NCBI RefSeq assembly: GCF_030056655.1
Contig: NZ_JASHIE010000012.1
Coordinates: 165,552-229,551 of the forward strand
Length of the DNA: 64,000 nucleotides
Source: Flectobacillus rivi
GTDB lineage: Bacteria > Bacteroidota > Bacteroidia > Cytophagales > Spirosomataceae
Reading direction: 5' to 3'
The notes beneath the pieces were generated by a model, which worked only from the letters and a program-made list of their open reading frames with translations, made no database searches and was not told where the DNA came from. Positions within the stretch are counted from its first letter, which is position 1. Every line of letters starts with the position of its first letter. Both the position numbers and the translations under genes were made by a program. Positions 56,074-64,000 of this stretch are shown piece after piece.

Positions 56074-56473
56074 ATAAGTGATGAATTTTGAGTGCTGAGT
56101 TAGGAGTGTACATAGGATTATAAAAACCATTTATATCGGATGTTGGATTTCGGAAGTGCAAGCTTCTATTTTTTGTAAAAAATAAAAGTGTTTTACTCTA
56201 TTTCCGAAATCAGAAATCCTAAATCTGCGATAGTTAGAAATCCTCCGTACAATTCTAGTGCTGAGTTATGAGATTAAACTCTTTATTGACGCTTTCACAC
56301 TAGTTTAATCCACAAATCGGATGCAAATTAGTACTTCGTGGGTAATACCACAACAATTCAAGTTTGGGAAGGCGTTCTATACAAATGAGTATAAAAGCCC
56401 CAATATCATTTTATACCTTTGGAAATGATAGACTAAGGTCATAATCACCCACCCAATTTCAATTAAAATCAAT
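56074..56473. other. Divergent intergenic region, sbcC and hexosaminidase
   Basis: Contains family D words (56141-56160 TCGGATGTTGGATTTCGGAA, complementary to 56201-56222) that form an imperfect hairpin, and GAGTGCTGAGTTAGGAG-type words. No gene is seen. Confidence 0.55.
56414..56421 (+). promoter_or_regulatory. -7 element upstream of the hexosaminidase
   Basis: TACCTTTG, about 52 nt before the ATG at 56474; no TTG is found at the usual distance. Confidence 0.4.
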
Positions 56474-58717
56474 ATGAAAAAACAACTTTTGCTTTTATGG
56501 TGTCTGCTTTGTTCGGGTACAATACTAGCGCAAAATCGTTATCCAATTATTCCTCAACCCCAAAAGATTATTCCTCAAAATGGGAGTTTCGAGCTAAACA
56601 AGCAGGTAGTTATTGTAGACAAAACCCGCAACCCACAAACGTTGGTGGCGCTTCAACCACTGAAAGACAAATGTCGCTTGGCAGCGGGTTTGGCATTGCC
56701 TGTCGTGAGTAAAGCGAAGGGCAAAAAGCCTATTGAGGTAATTTTGGATGCTAAAGTGACTCAGGCTGAAGGATATAAACTGAACATCACACCTCAGCAT
56801 ATCCAACTTAAGGCAAAAACACCAGCAGGGATTTTTTATGGGGTACAAAGTTTATTACAACTCTTGCCAACGGATATAGAACAAAAAATCCGTGCGAATG
56901 ATACACAATGGACGATTCCTTGCGGAACGATTGAAGATGAACCACGTTTTGGTTATCGCGGGATTATGCTTGATGTATCTCGTCATTTCATGCCTGTTGA
57001 TTTCTTGAAAAAGTATATTGATGAATTAGCAGCACTCAAAATCAACCGTTTTCATTGGCACTTGACCGACGGACAGGCTTTTAGATTTGAAAGCAAGAAA
57101 TATCCGCTTTTACACACCGCCAAGTCTCCACAATGGCCAACCAATGAAGGTTTTTATACACAGGAACAAATGCGCGAATTGGTCAAATATGCTCAAGACC
57201 GTTTTATTACAATTATTCCTGAAGTAGATGTGCCAGGACACTCGCAAGCAGCCTTGGTTGCTTATCCACAGTATGCTTGTCAAGATAGTACTGGTAAACA
57301 ATTGCTGTTTCAAGGAGAGTTTTGTCCAAAACCCGAATCAGCACAATTTATTGCTGACATCTTAGACGAAGTAATTAGTATTTTCCCAAGTGAATACATT
57401 CATATAGGCGGTGACGAAGCTAGTAAAGTAGCTTGGCATAAATGTCCAGTTTGTCGTAAAACTACCCAAGATTTAGGTTTAAAGAATGTGGATGAATTAC
57501 AGAGTAATTTTATCAAAACGCTTGAAAAACACCTCAATAGCCGTGGTCGTAAGATGATTGGTTGGGACGAAATCTTAGAAGGAGGATTAGCACCAAATGC
57601 AACTGTTATGGCTTGGAGAAGCCTAGAAAGTGGTGGTGAAGCTGCCAAAATGAAGCATAATGCCATTATGTCGCCAACTTCGCACTGCTATTTGGATTAT
57701 TATCAATCAGAAGACCCGAACGAACCTTTGGCATTTGCAGGATTTATTAACCTTCCAAAAATTTATAGCTTTGAACCTATTCCAGAAAACTTAACGGCAG
57801 AAGAAGCGAAGTATGTATTAGGGCCACAAGCAAACCTTTGGACAGAGCAAGTGCCTGTTGGTAGTCATGCCGAATATATGACTTTCCCAAGAGGAGTAGC
57901 CTTGGCGGAAGTAGGTTGGTCGAAAAAGGAAGATCGCAATTATGCTAACTTTCTAGATAGATTATCGAGCTATTTGACTCGCATGGATTATCGTTCAGTT
58001 AACTATGCCAAACACTTTTTTGAAATCAAAACACAAACTTCAAGAGATGCCAATCAACGTATTAATTTGTCGTTGCTATGCGATAACAATGGAGCGCCTA
58101 TCTATTACACAACCGACGGTAGCACGCCGACACAGCAATCAAATTTGTACACTGGTCCTATTTTGATTTCGCAAACTACCAATATCAAAGCTGCCACCGT
58201 AATGAAAGGTAGAATGGTAGACGAAATCACTCGTACCATCAGCATCAACAAGGCTACGGGAGTACAAATGGAATTGACAACACTTCCTAGCAAACGATAC
58301 TTTAGAGGGGGAATTGGCGCCATAACCAACGGTACTTTTGGCGGTAATGGTCGATTCAATGACGAGGAATGGCTTGGATGGAATGATCAAGATTTTGAAG
58401 GTGTGATTAAATGGAATCAGGCAACAGACTTTTCAAAAATCACGCTTCGCTTTTTCCATAAACCTTCTAGCTGGGTTTGGATGCCTAAATCGGTGAGTAT
58501 TTTAGCATCTAATGACGGGGTAAACTATACTACTTTATCAACGGTCAATCCAAGTGTGCCTGCACAAGAGGGCGTATTGACTATACCGATGTCGTTGGGA
58601 AATCAACAATATAAATTTCTCAAAATCAAAGCTCAAGCCTACGGAACCATTCCTGCCAATATGACTGGCGCAGGAGATAAAGCATGGCTTTTTGTGGATG
58701 AGGTTGTAGTGGAGTAG
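56474..58717 (+). CDS. Secreted family 20 beta-N-acetylhexosaminidase
   Basis: A 747-residue enzyme with a signal peptide (MKKQLLLLWCLLCSGTILAQ). A GH20b domain (about residues 30-150) precedes the GH20 barrel: FHWHLTDGQAFR, IIPEVDVPGHSQAA and the catalytic Asp-Glu pair in YIHIGGDEASKV. A chitobiase/hexosaminidase C-terminal domain (PIYYTTDGSTPT) and a final beta-sandwich domain of about 130 residues resembling a discoidin-type carbohydrate-binding fold follow. It removes terminal GlcNAc/GalNAc from glycans or chito-oligosaccharides. No T9SS sorting domain is seen, so it is probably periplasmic. Confidence 0.92.
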   Translation: MKKQLLLLWCLLCSGTILAQNRYPIIPQPQKIIPQNGSFELNKQVVIVDKTRNPQTLVALQPLKDKCRLAAGLALPVVSKAKGKKPIEVILDAKVTQAEGYKLNITPQHIQLKAKTPAGIFYGVQSLLQLLPTDIEQKIRANDTQWTIPCGTIEDEPRFGYRGIMLDVSRHFMPVDFLKKYIDELAALKINRFHWHLTDGQAFRFESKKYPLLHTAKSPQWPTNEGFYTQEQMRELVKYAQDRFITIIPEVDVPGHSQAALVAYPQYACQDSTGKQLLFQGEFCPKPESAQFIADILDEVISIFPSEYIHIGGDEASKVAWHKCPVCRKTTQDLGLKNVDELQSNFIKTLEKHLNSRGRKMIGWDEILEGGLAPNATVMAWRSLESGGEAAKMKHNAIMSPTSHCYLDYYQSEDPNEPLAFAGFINLPKIYSFEPIPENLTAEEAKYVLGPQANLWTEQVPVGSHAEYMTFPRGVALAEVGWSKKEDRNYANFLDRLSSYLTRMDYRSVNYAKHFFEIKTQTSRDANQRINLSLLCDNNGAPIYYTTDGSTPTQQSNLYTGPILISQTTNIKAATVMKGRMVDEITRTISINKATGVQMELTTLPSKRYFRGGIGAITNGTFGGNGRFNDEEWLGWNDQDFEGVIKWNQATDFSKITLRFFHKPSSWVWMPKSVSILASNDGVNYTTLSTVNPSVPAQEGVLTIPMSLGNQQYKFLKIKAQAYGTIPANMTGAGDKAWLFVDEVVVE

Positions 58718-58800
58718 TTTTTTTGAGGGGATAGGGGTTAGGCAAGGAGGCATTAGTAATTAAACTTTACTCTTGCCTTTTTGCCTAACCCCTATCCCCT
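58718..58800. terminator. Family B inverted repeat, bidirectional terminator
   Basis: A perfect 20-bp inverted repeat (58726-58745 and 58781-58800) starts 8 nt after the hexosaminidase stop. The right arm covers the stop (58785-58787) and last codons of the converging HD gene. Confidence 0.85.
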
Positions 58801-59408
58801 TCCAATTCTCTACTTATATTTAATATCGCTTGTCCCTCATATTTTTGAGTGAAGTAATCGGTCTTGAAAATCTGATTCATTTCTAGAAAGTGTTTTAAGA
58901 CCTTCTTTCGCCCAGGATTGTACAATAAATCTGGATAAATCGCATATTCATTTCTTACCTGCTTCGCATATTGTTTATAAACCTCCCAGTCTTTTCCTAA
59001 AATAGATAAGTCGGCATCTGTAAAATAATTAACATCTTGATTTTCAGAGATCACATGCGTTTTTGTCGCTAAAATCATCTCAACAACTCTGGCTACGATT
59101 TCTTCCGAAACTCCTAAGCTTTTCATTCTTTTTTCAGCCAAAGCTGCACTTTTTTCTTCATTATTAGATTTTAACGTGTCATACACTGCATCATGATAGA
59201 ATAATGCCCACAAGAGAATCTCCCAATCTTGAATTTGAGTCTTTATGGATACTAATTCATGATATAAGTTTTCTAAGTGAGTCAAATTATGATAGTGTCG
59301 TCTAGGCTGCGAATAGGCATCGCTAAGCTCTGTCCAATATGTTATCATCTTCGAATTATCGCGAGTATACCCTTGAAGTAATTCTGAGAAAAGGTGTTGT
59401 AGGTTCAT
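58785..59408 (-). CDS. HD-superfamily metal-dependent phosphohydrolase-like protein
   Basis: A 207-residue protein with the HD pattern: RHYHNLTHLENLYHEL supplies the first metal His, WALFYHDAVYDTLKSNNEE the HD pair. It matches predicted metal-dependent HD phosphohydrolases (COG4339-like). Substrate unknown. The C-terminal residues EGDRG are encoded by the family B repeat, so the ancestral stop was probably replaced when the repeat arrived. Confidence 0.85.
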   Translation of the reverse strand: MNLQHLFSELLQGYTRDNSKMITYWTELSDAYSQPRRHYHNLTHLENLYHELVSIKTQIQDWEILLWALFYHDAVYDTLKSNNEEKSAALAEKRMKSLGVSEEIVARVVEMILATKTHVISENQDVNYFTDADLSILGKDWEVYKQYAKQVRNEYAIYPDLLYNPGRKKVLKHFLEMNQIFKTDYFTQKYEGQAILNISRELEGDRG

Positions 59409-59418
59409 ATTACTAAGT

Positions 59419-59634
59419 GAACAGGCACAAAGGCACAGAGGGACAAAGTGTTGATTAGGGGATAGGGTTTAGGCAAGGAGGGGTTAGTAATTAAACTTTA
59501 CTCTTGATTCTTTACCTACCTAGTGTTATAGCTCTACTAAAAATATAAGTATTTTCAGGGAAACAACAAAGGCACAGATATACTTCGTGATTTACCCTCC
59601 TTCACTTTGTCCCTCTGTGCCTTTGTGCCTGTTC
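59419..59634. repeat. Family C 32-bp inverted repeat with nested family B copy
   Basis: Perfect 32-bp arms at 59419-59450 and 59603-59634, of the GGCACAAAGGCACAGAGGG type, enclose a partial direct copy of the family B word set (59455-59513, compare 58726-58776). Lies between two minus-strand genes and ends 5 nt before the next stop. Confidence 0.8.
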
Positions 59635-59638
59635 CCTA

Positions 59639-60679
59639 TTATGCCAACGCTTGTTTACAAAACTCTAAACATTTTTTCACTTCTTCTACCGAATTTGAGC
59701 CTTTCGGGATTTGATATTCTAATTCGATAGTTGCAGGGAAATTGTACTTATTATCACGTATCAATTTGAGCGCATCAGCAATAGGCGTATCGCCTTGTCC
59801 CCATGGCAAATTGCCACGACCATTGGCTTTTGTCTGGCGATCTTTGATGTGCATACTAACAATTCTTTCATGATATTTTTTGACCATCTCTAAAGGCGTT
59901 GGGTTTCCTGCTGCCACAAAGTGTCCAAAATCAAGATTTAAAGCATTGGCAGGTGACTGCGCCAATGCTGTATCCCAGAAAGTATAAGTTTGTTGCTCGT
60001 GACCATGGTAACCGACTTTGATACCAACTTTTTCAGCCATTTTACCCAATTTCAAGGTATGAGCATCATTACTTGGATGCTCCAAAGTAACCTGCGTAGC
60101 ACCCAAAGCCTTTGCAGCACGCATACCGTATTCAATTTCAGTATCGGTATTTTGCATACCAAAGGCATCAGGTTTGAAAGCATAAATAGAAACGCCTGCT
60201 TTCTTATAGGTTTTGCCTAATTCTTCAAACTTACTAATAGGAGCTGTAGCACGCCATTGTGCCATTTCTGCACGATAAGCTTTCATTTTAGTTTCAGCTT
60301 CGTCTAGTTGTTGCTGTTCCTCGGGAGTCAAAGTTTGCTTTTCGTTGCGTTTACGCATTAACGGAAATACGGTACGGAAATCTACAGGATTTTTAGGTGC
60401 GCCAGCAAAGCTTTCTGCTGGACCGCCCATCAATTCAATCGCACTAATACCGCAATCACGGACATATTGTAAGGTTGCCTCCGCACTTTGGTCTGGCATT
60501 TCACGAAACGAATAGGTAATTACACCGATTTGTACGCCTTTAATCAAAGAGCCAGATTTTCCGAAATTGTCAATAATGGCAGGCATCCCCCAGAGTTTTC
60601 CATTGGCCATGAGTGTACCTGTAAGCAAGGCAGCGCCAGCACCTAAAAACTGACGGCGAGAAGAATTGTAATCGTTCAT
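59639..60679 (-). CDS. Tat-exported xylose-isomerase-like TIM barrel protein
   Basis: From the ATG at 60679 the protein has 346 residues; the open frame also starts at a TTG two codons upstream. A Tat signal (SSRRQFLGAGAALLTG) is followed by a sugar phosphate isomerase/epimerase-type barrel (GVQIGVITYSFREMPD, ISAIELMGGPAE). Metal-site candidates are TLEHPSND, GYHGHEQQTY, LNLDFGHF, MHIKDR and TIELEYQI. It probably acts on a sugar or polyol in the periplasm; the substrate is unknown. Confidence 0.85.
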   Translation of the reverse strand: MNDYNSSRRQFLGAGAALLTGTLMANGKLWGMPAIIDNFGKSGSLIKGVQIGVITYSFREMPDQSAEATLQYVRDCGISAIELMGGPAESFAGAPKNPVDFRTVFPLMRKRNEKQTLTPEEQQQLDEAETKMKAYRAEMAQWRATAPISKFEELGKTYKKAGVSIYAFKPDAFGMQNTDTEIEYGMRAAKALGATQVTLEHPSNDAHTLKLGKMAEKVGIKVGYHGHEQQTYTFWDTALAQSPANALNLDFGHFVAAGNPTPLEMVKKYHERIVSMHIKDRQTKANGRGNLPWGQGDTPIADALKLIRDNKYNFPATIELEYQIPKGSNSVEEVKKCLEFCKQALA

Positions 60680-60957
60680 TTTCAAATAGTTAAATTGGTT
60701 TATGTAAAAATTGAAGGGAATAGGTACAGCGTGGCGAAAATCAAATATTCAATCAACTCTGTACATCTGATGTAATGTTACGCAATCTGTATTTTTTAGC
60801 CAAAAAATTACGACTCTCAATCGACCAAATGCCTAAACTATTAGACAGTTATGGCATATTTGAGGTCTATTTTATCATAAAGATAAAATAAAAATCCACA
60901 GCCCAAACAAGAAGTTGTTTAGACTGTGGATGAAATCATAATTAGGGCTTTTTAACT

Positions 60958-61836
60958 TTAAAATGCGCCTGCAAATTCTTTGGCAAACGCCTGAATTTTG
61001 ATGGAACCAACTTGTGGTGCACCGCTTGCCTCGAAATCCTTTTGTAATTTTCCTTCACGAATTGCCGTGCCCATTTCGGTATACAAATTTGCCATTTCGG
61101 CTGGTAGACCTGCTTGTTGCATTCCTTGTAATAATTGTTCGTCGGTAAACTCTACCCAAGGAAGTTGTTTACCCAAAACATTACCAAATGCCTTTGCTAC
61201 CTCTGCGACATTTACGTAATCGCTTACCACATAACGAACCTGATGCCCTGTAGTACTTTTTTGTAATTCCTCCGCTACTGCTTCGGCGATATTTTGTGGG
61301 TGCACCAGTGGAATTTTGGTATCGGCTGGATAGTTTGAACCAATGATTCCCATTCCTTTGATTAATGGAACATCGTTATAGAAATTTGTGTAAAAATATC
61401 CCGCACGCATAAAGCTCACATTCACATTTTGGAGTAAAGAGCGATACAAATTTTCGATATGATAAAGTCCTGCGATTGGTCCTGTTCCATTTTCGTATTC
61501 CGCCCCAATACTACTGAGCATTACTACTTTTTGAACTCCTGATTTGGTAATAGCTTCAGCATACGATTTACCTGCGTTAACAGTATTTTCGATGATGTTT
61601 TGACCACCCATGTTTGGAGGAGTCATTACAAATACTGCATCAGCACCTGTAAAAGTTTTTACCAAAAAATCAGTATCTGTAATCGAGCCAATAGCAGCTT
61701 GAGCACCAAGCGCTTCGATGGCAGACTTTCTATCTTCGTTGCTACTGATAACGGTTACTTCGTTAGTATTTGCTACCAATATTTTCACCAAATGTTTTCC
61801 TATGTTTCCTAATGAACCTATGAGTGTAATTTTCAT
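60958..61836 (-). CDS. NmrA-like NAD(P)-binding oxidoreductase
   Basis: From the ATG at 61836 the protein has 292 residues. The first strand has KITLIGSLGNIGKHLVKILV, a Rossmann motif of the GxxGxxG class. No YxxxK catalytic pair is obvious, as in NmrA/HSCARG and QorB-like proteins, which act as redox sensors or quinone reductases. The open frame extends 65 codons upstream across the operator and the HxlR start, so that start is wrong. Divergent from an HxlR regulator that probably controls it. Confidence 0.86.
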   Translation of the reverse strand: MKITLIGSLGNIGKHLVKILVANTNEVTVISSNEDRKSAIEALGAQAAIGSITDTDFLVKTFTGADAVFVMTPPNMGGQNIIENTVNAGKSYAEAITKSGVQKVVMLSSIGAEYENGTGPIAGLYHIENLYRSLLQNVNVSFMRAGYFYTNFYNDVPLIKGMGIIGSNYPADTKIPLVHPQNIAEAVAEELQKSTTGHQVRYVVSDYVNVAEVAKAFGNVLGKQLPWVEFTDEQLLQGMQQAGLPAEMANLYTEMGTAIREGKLQKDFEASGAPQVGSIKIQAFAKEFAGAF

Positions 61837-61847
61837 GATCTTATATT

Positions 61848-61902
61848 TTGTTTTTTGTTGATACAAAGGTATTTTTGTACTTACTTTTTTACAAGTACTT
61901 AC
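61848..61902. promoter_or_regulatory. Overlapping divergent promoters and HxlR operator
   Basis: Plus strand: TTG 61848-61850, 19-nt spacer, TATTTTTG 61870-61877. Minus strand: TTG 61894-61892, 20-nt spacer, TACCTTTG 61871-61864. Two direct GTACTTAC words (61877-61884 and 61895-61902, 18 bp apart) and an inverted GTACTT/AAGTAC pair (61877-61882, 61893-61898) lie across both promoters. This is a likely operator for the HxlR product, controlling itself and the NmrA-like gene. Confidence 0.65.
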
Positions 61903-61918
61903 CCTAAAGTATGTATCC

Positions 61919-62293
61919 ATGACAGCCATCAAAGAATCATCGACAATACAACAAAATAAGAAAACAGCCTTGGAACTGTGTCCTGTAACTTTTACTATGG
62001 AAAAGATTGGAGGATACTGGAAGCCCATCATTATTTATCATTTATCTACTGAAAGTAAACGATACAGTGAACTCAAAAAGGCGATTCCAGCTATTACAGA
62101 AAAGGTATTAATTCAGCACTTGAAGCAGTTAGAAGCAGATGGGTTGTTAATCAGAGAAGCAAAACCTGTAGTCCCTCCTTTTGTGACTTACCAGTTGAGT
62201 GAATCTGGGAAAAAACTCCTTCCTGTCATACACGCCATGGCGACTTGGGCTTTTGAACATCAAGAAAAACATATTGATATGGAAGGCAAATAG
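61919..62293 (+). CDS. HxlR family transcriptional regulator
   Basis: A 124-residue winged-helix protein. CPVTFTMEKIGGYWKPIIIYHL carries the conserved Cys at the start of the HxlR domain (a redox- or electrophile-sensing position in some members). RYSELKKAIPAITEKVLIQHLKQLEADGLL is the DNA-binding helix-turn-helix and wing. Divergent from the NmrA-like oxidoreductase, a common pairing in which the regulator senses quinones or aldehydes. Confidence 0.9.
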   Translation: MTAIKESSTIQQNKKTALELCPVTFTMEKIGGYWKPIIIYHLSTESKRYSELKKAIPAITEKVLIQHLKQLEADGLLIREAKPVVPPFVTYQLSESGKKLLPVIHAMATWAFEHQEKHIDMEGK

Positions 62294-62459
62294 TTTGAAA
62301 ACTATTAAAAAATAGGTTCAAGTATTGGACTAGAACCTCGGTAGTGGTTTTAAAAGTATAGTAGCATTCGGAAATTTGGGTATCTATAATAATTTTGCAA
62401 TGGTAATTTAATTACCTATAACACATCATTATTGAACCTATCATTTTATATCCCTTACT

Positions 62460-63830
62460 ATGCTTAACTCTCATCTAGTCGACGTAGTCCAGACTATGCT
62501 CAATTTTAGCGAAGAACCATCCCTATTTGTTTCCCCCAATCATGAGATTATTTCATACAATGCTCATTTCGAAACAATGTTACAATGGTATAACTCTTTG
62601 CCAGTTAAACAAAGAAAACTCATCACCGAATATCAGCTTCCTATTACCCAAGACAATTACTATCAACTCTTTGAAGAAATAATTTCTGGTAAAAAAGTAG
62701 ACACCAATTTAGCCCACCCAAACGAATCGAATGCTATTCATTCCCGTATTAAAGGCGAACCCATTTATGGCAGCCAAGGTACGATTCAAGGTGTACTTTT
62801 ATCTTTCAAAAACTTCACTCACAACGCTCTTATCCATAAAGAAATCGGTGCGCTTAAGCATTGTTTTGAATCTATCCTTTCAGAAGCTCATGAAGGTGTC
62901 TTATTACTCGACGAGAATCTCAGGATTTTGTATTACAACGAAGCCCTCACTAAACAATACGTATATGAAAATAATCACCTACTCCAACAAGGGGTGAAAA
63001 TTTTAGATATTATCAACGATGCCGATAAATCACAAACTGAGTTTCTACTCAAATTAGCTTTACGTGGTGAAATAATTGATAGAGAAGTACCTGTTAATGC
63101 TTCCAATGGACAGACTTATTGGTTTAGGATTAAAGTATTTCCCATCAAAAATCCAACAAACCAAATCATAGGGGTTACCATTTTATCGCTTGATGTATCA
63201 GAAAAAAGGAAATTTGAGCTTTCTTTTCAAGAAAGTGAAATCAGGTTTAAAAATATCATCGAAAATACGCCTATCGCACTGGCTGTGCTCGATAAAAACT
63301 TCAAAGTGATTCAACTCAATTCTGTAGCAGAGGAGCTGCTAGGCTATACTTCTCAAGAATTAATAGGAACAGACCTCAGAAGTATCATTTATTGCTCTTA
63401 CTTTGATGACAGAGAAAGTAGTCCATTTTTCGAAAATTCTGATGCTTTCTTTACGAATCTTACCTCAGAAAGATTTATCTCTACAATTAATAAAGCAGGC
63501 GAACTTATTACCGTTGACGTAACCATCAATGCCTATAGGTTTAACACTAATAAAACCATTGTACTAGCAGCAAGAGACGTTCGTGTTTTACTCAAACAGG
63601 AGGAAAAACTTCAATTACATTCGGAGCTCTTCAGAAAGATCGCTTGGCAACAATCTCACGAAGTACGAAAGCCACTGGCTAATATCATGGGAATTACCAA
63701 TTTACTACTCGAATCGGGTTCTTCTGCTAGCATGGATATGTATTTGGAGTACTTAAAAGAAGCGACTGTAGAACTAGACACCATTATTAAAAATATCGTT
63801 GACCAAACGTATTTGACTCAGGAAGATTAA
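62460..63830 (+). CDS. PAS-domain protein with a histidine-kinase dimerisation domain and no ATPase domain
   Basis: A 456-residue soluble protein. Three PAS-type domains can be seen, at about residues 12-125, 135-255 (LLLDENLRILYYNEALTK) and 260-375 (IALAVLDKNFKVIQLNSVAEELLGYTSQELIG). A short coiled linker leads to a DHp-like helix, WQQSHEVRKPLANIMGITNLL (H-box with the phospho-acceptor His). The protein ends after the second helix, with no HATPase domain. It could be a phosphorelay receiver partner, a dominant regulator of kinases, or a truncated kinase. The stop is genuine and a terminator-like hairpin follows. Confidence 0.82.
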   Translation: MLNSHLVDVVQTMLNFSEEPSLFVSPNHEIISYNAHFETMLQWYNSLPVKQRKLITEYQLPITQDNYYQLFEEIISGKKVDTNLAHPNESNAIHSRIKGEPIYGSQGTIQGVLLSFKNFTHNALIHKEIGALKHCFESILSEAHEGVLLLDENLRILYYNEALTKQYVYENNHLLQQGVKILDIINDADKSQTEFLLKLALRGEIIDREVPVNASNGQTYWFRIKVFPIKNPTNQIIGVTILSLDVSEKRKFELSFQESEIRFKNIIENTPIALAVLDKNFKVIQLNSVAEELLGYTSQELIGTDLRSIIYCSYFDDRESSPFFENSDAFFTNLTSERFISTINKAGELITVDVTINAYRFNTNKTIVLAARDVRVLLKQEEKLQLHSELFRKIAWQQSHEVRKPLANIMGITNLLLESGSSASMDMYLEYLKEATVELDTIIKNIVDQTYLTQED

Positions 63831-63851
63831 ATCAGTAAAGCATTAAACAAG

Positions 63852-63878
63852 TTAGCTCAAGTCTTTGACTTGGGCTAA
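63852..63878. terminator. Hairpin after the PAS protein
   Basis: TTAGCTCAAGTC and GACTTGGGCTAA pair over 12 bp (one G.U) with a TTT loop. It lies about 21 nt past the stop; the T tract is weak. Confidence 0.55.
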
Positions 63879-63881
63879 TAG

Positions 63882-64000
63882 TGTAAGCTTCCCCCAAAAT
63901 AGTACGGATTAAAAGTTTAAAAGGTGTAATATTTTTTAACTTTAAGTAAGTATTATGAAAAGCAGCAAATTTAGTCCGACCGAAATTGCAAAGATTCTTA
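63882..64000 (+). mobile_element. Left end of an IS3-like insertion sequence
   Basis: A terminal inverted repeat-like start (TGTAAGCTTCCCCC at about 63882) precedes a 70-nt leader and an ATG at 63955. The 15 visible residues MKSSKFSPTEIAKIL match the start of IS3-type OrfA helix-turn-helix proteins. The rest lies outside the window, so the family assignment is tentative. Confidence 0.6.
63955..64000 (+). CDS. IS3-like transposase OrfA, 5' fragment
   Basis: Only the first 15 codons are visible (MKSSKFSPTEIAKIL). This resembles IS3-family OrfA N-termini. Its 3' part is beyond the window. Confidence 0.6.
   Translation, partial: MKSSKFSPTEIAKIL

Noticed and set aside
61837..62031. 65-codon N-terminal extension of the NmrA-like gene
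   Set aside because: It crosses the operator and the divergent HxlR start, and the Rossmann motif begins at 61836.

Overview
The window comes from the chromosome of a Bacteroidota bacterium, most likely a Cytophagales member of the Flectobacillus/Arcicella/Emticicia type; the genus is a guess. Evidence seen: AT-rich DNA, promoters of the TTG-N(17-20)-TAnnTTTG class, no obvious Shine-Dalgarno sequences, secreted proteins with type IX secretion (T9SS) C-terminal sorting domains of type A and of the CHU_C/gliding-associated type B, and SCKK-type lipoproteins.

Layout. 1-5.6 kb: two tandem paralogous secreted SASA-esterase/Ig-repeat proteins (the first cut by the window edge). 5.8-14.1 kb: housekeeping genes (rpsF-rpsR-rplI, a coiled-coil membrane protein, yggS, a cyclophilin, hemC, holB, a GlmU-like nucleotidyltransferase, rpmE). 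14.1-17.3 kb: a long structured intergenic region and nrdA. 17.4-20.4 kb: recX, then a short tyrosine-rich leader peptide with an attenuator in front of an aminotransferase and prephenate dehydrogenase. 20.5-24.5 kb: DUF4230 protein, hemA, a lipoprotein with two truncated-hemoglobin domains, and a small membrane-anchored protein. 24.9-36 kb: RmlD-like reductase, a 1323-residue Ig-repeat T9SS protein, obgE, adk, a DUF3050 protein, recG. 36.6-41.9 kb: two paralogous type B T9SS surface proteins. 42.2-45.2 kb: an isolated nuoB-nuoC pair and an MsbA-like ABC exporter. 45.5-52.8 kb: a surface-glycan cluster (three GT2, a GT4, a GT87-like membrane protein, an FkbM methyltransferase, a polysaccharide deacetylase). 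53-56 kb: sbcC without sbcD. 56.5-62.3 kb: secreted GH20 hexosaminidase, HD-type phosphohydrolase, Tat-exported TIM-barrel protein, and a divergent NmrA-like/HxlR pair. 62.5-63.8 kb: a PAS protein ending in a histidine-kinase dimerisation domain without an ATPase domain. The last 120 bases are the left end of an IS3-like element.

The strongest regulatory signal is at 18078-18323. An 18-residue leader peptide with five Tyr codons overlaps a complete set of mutually exclusive RNA helices (1:2, 2:3, 3:4) ending in a U-tract terminator, directly upstream of tyrosine-biosynthesis genes. The promoter is so close that the leader mRNA would be leaderless or nearly so.

A second theme is that gene ends, especially convergent ones, carry long inverted repeats built from a few recurring word families. 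These look like dispersed repeat elements that serve as bidirectional terminators, and in two places they supply the stop codon of the neighbouring gene. No tRNA, rRNA, CRISPR array or recognisable defence island was found.
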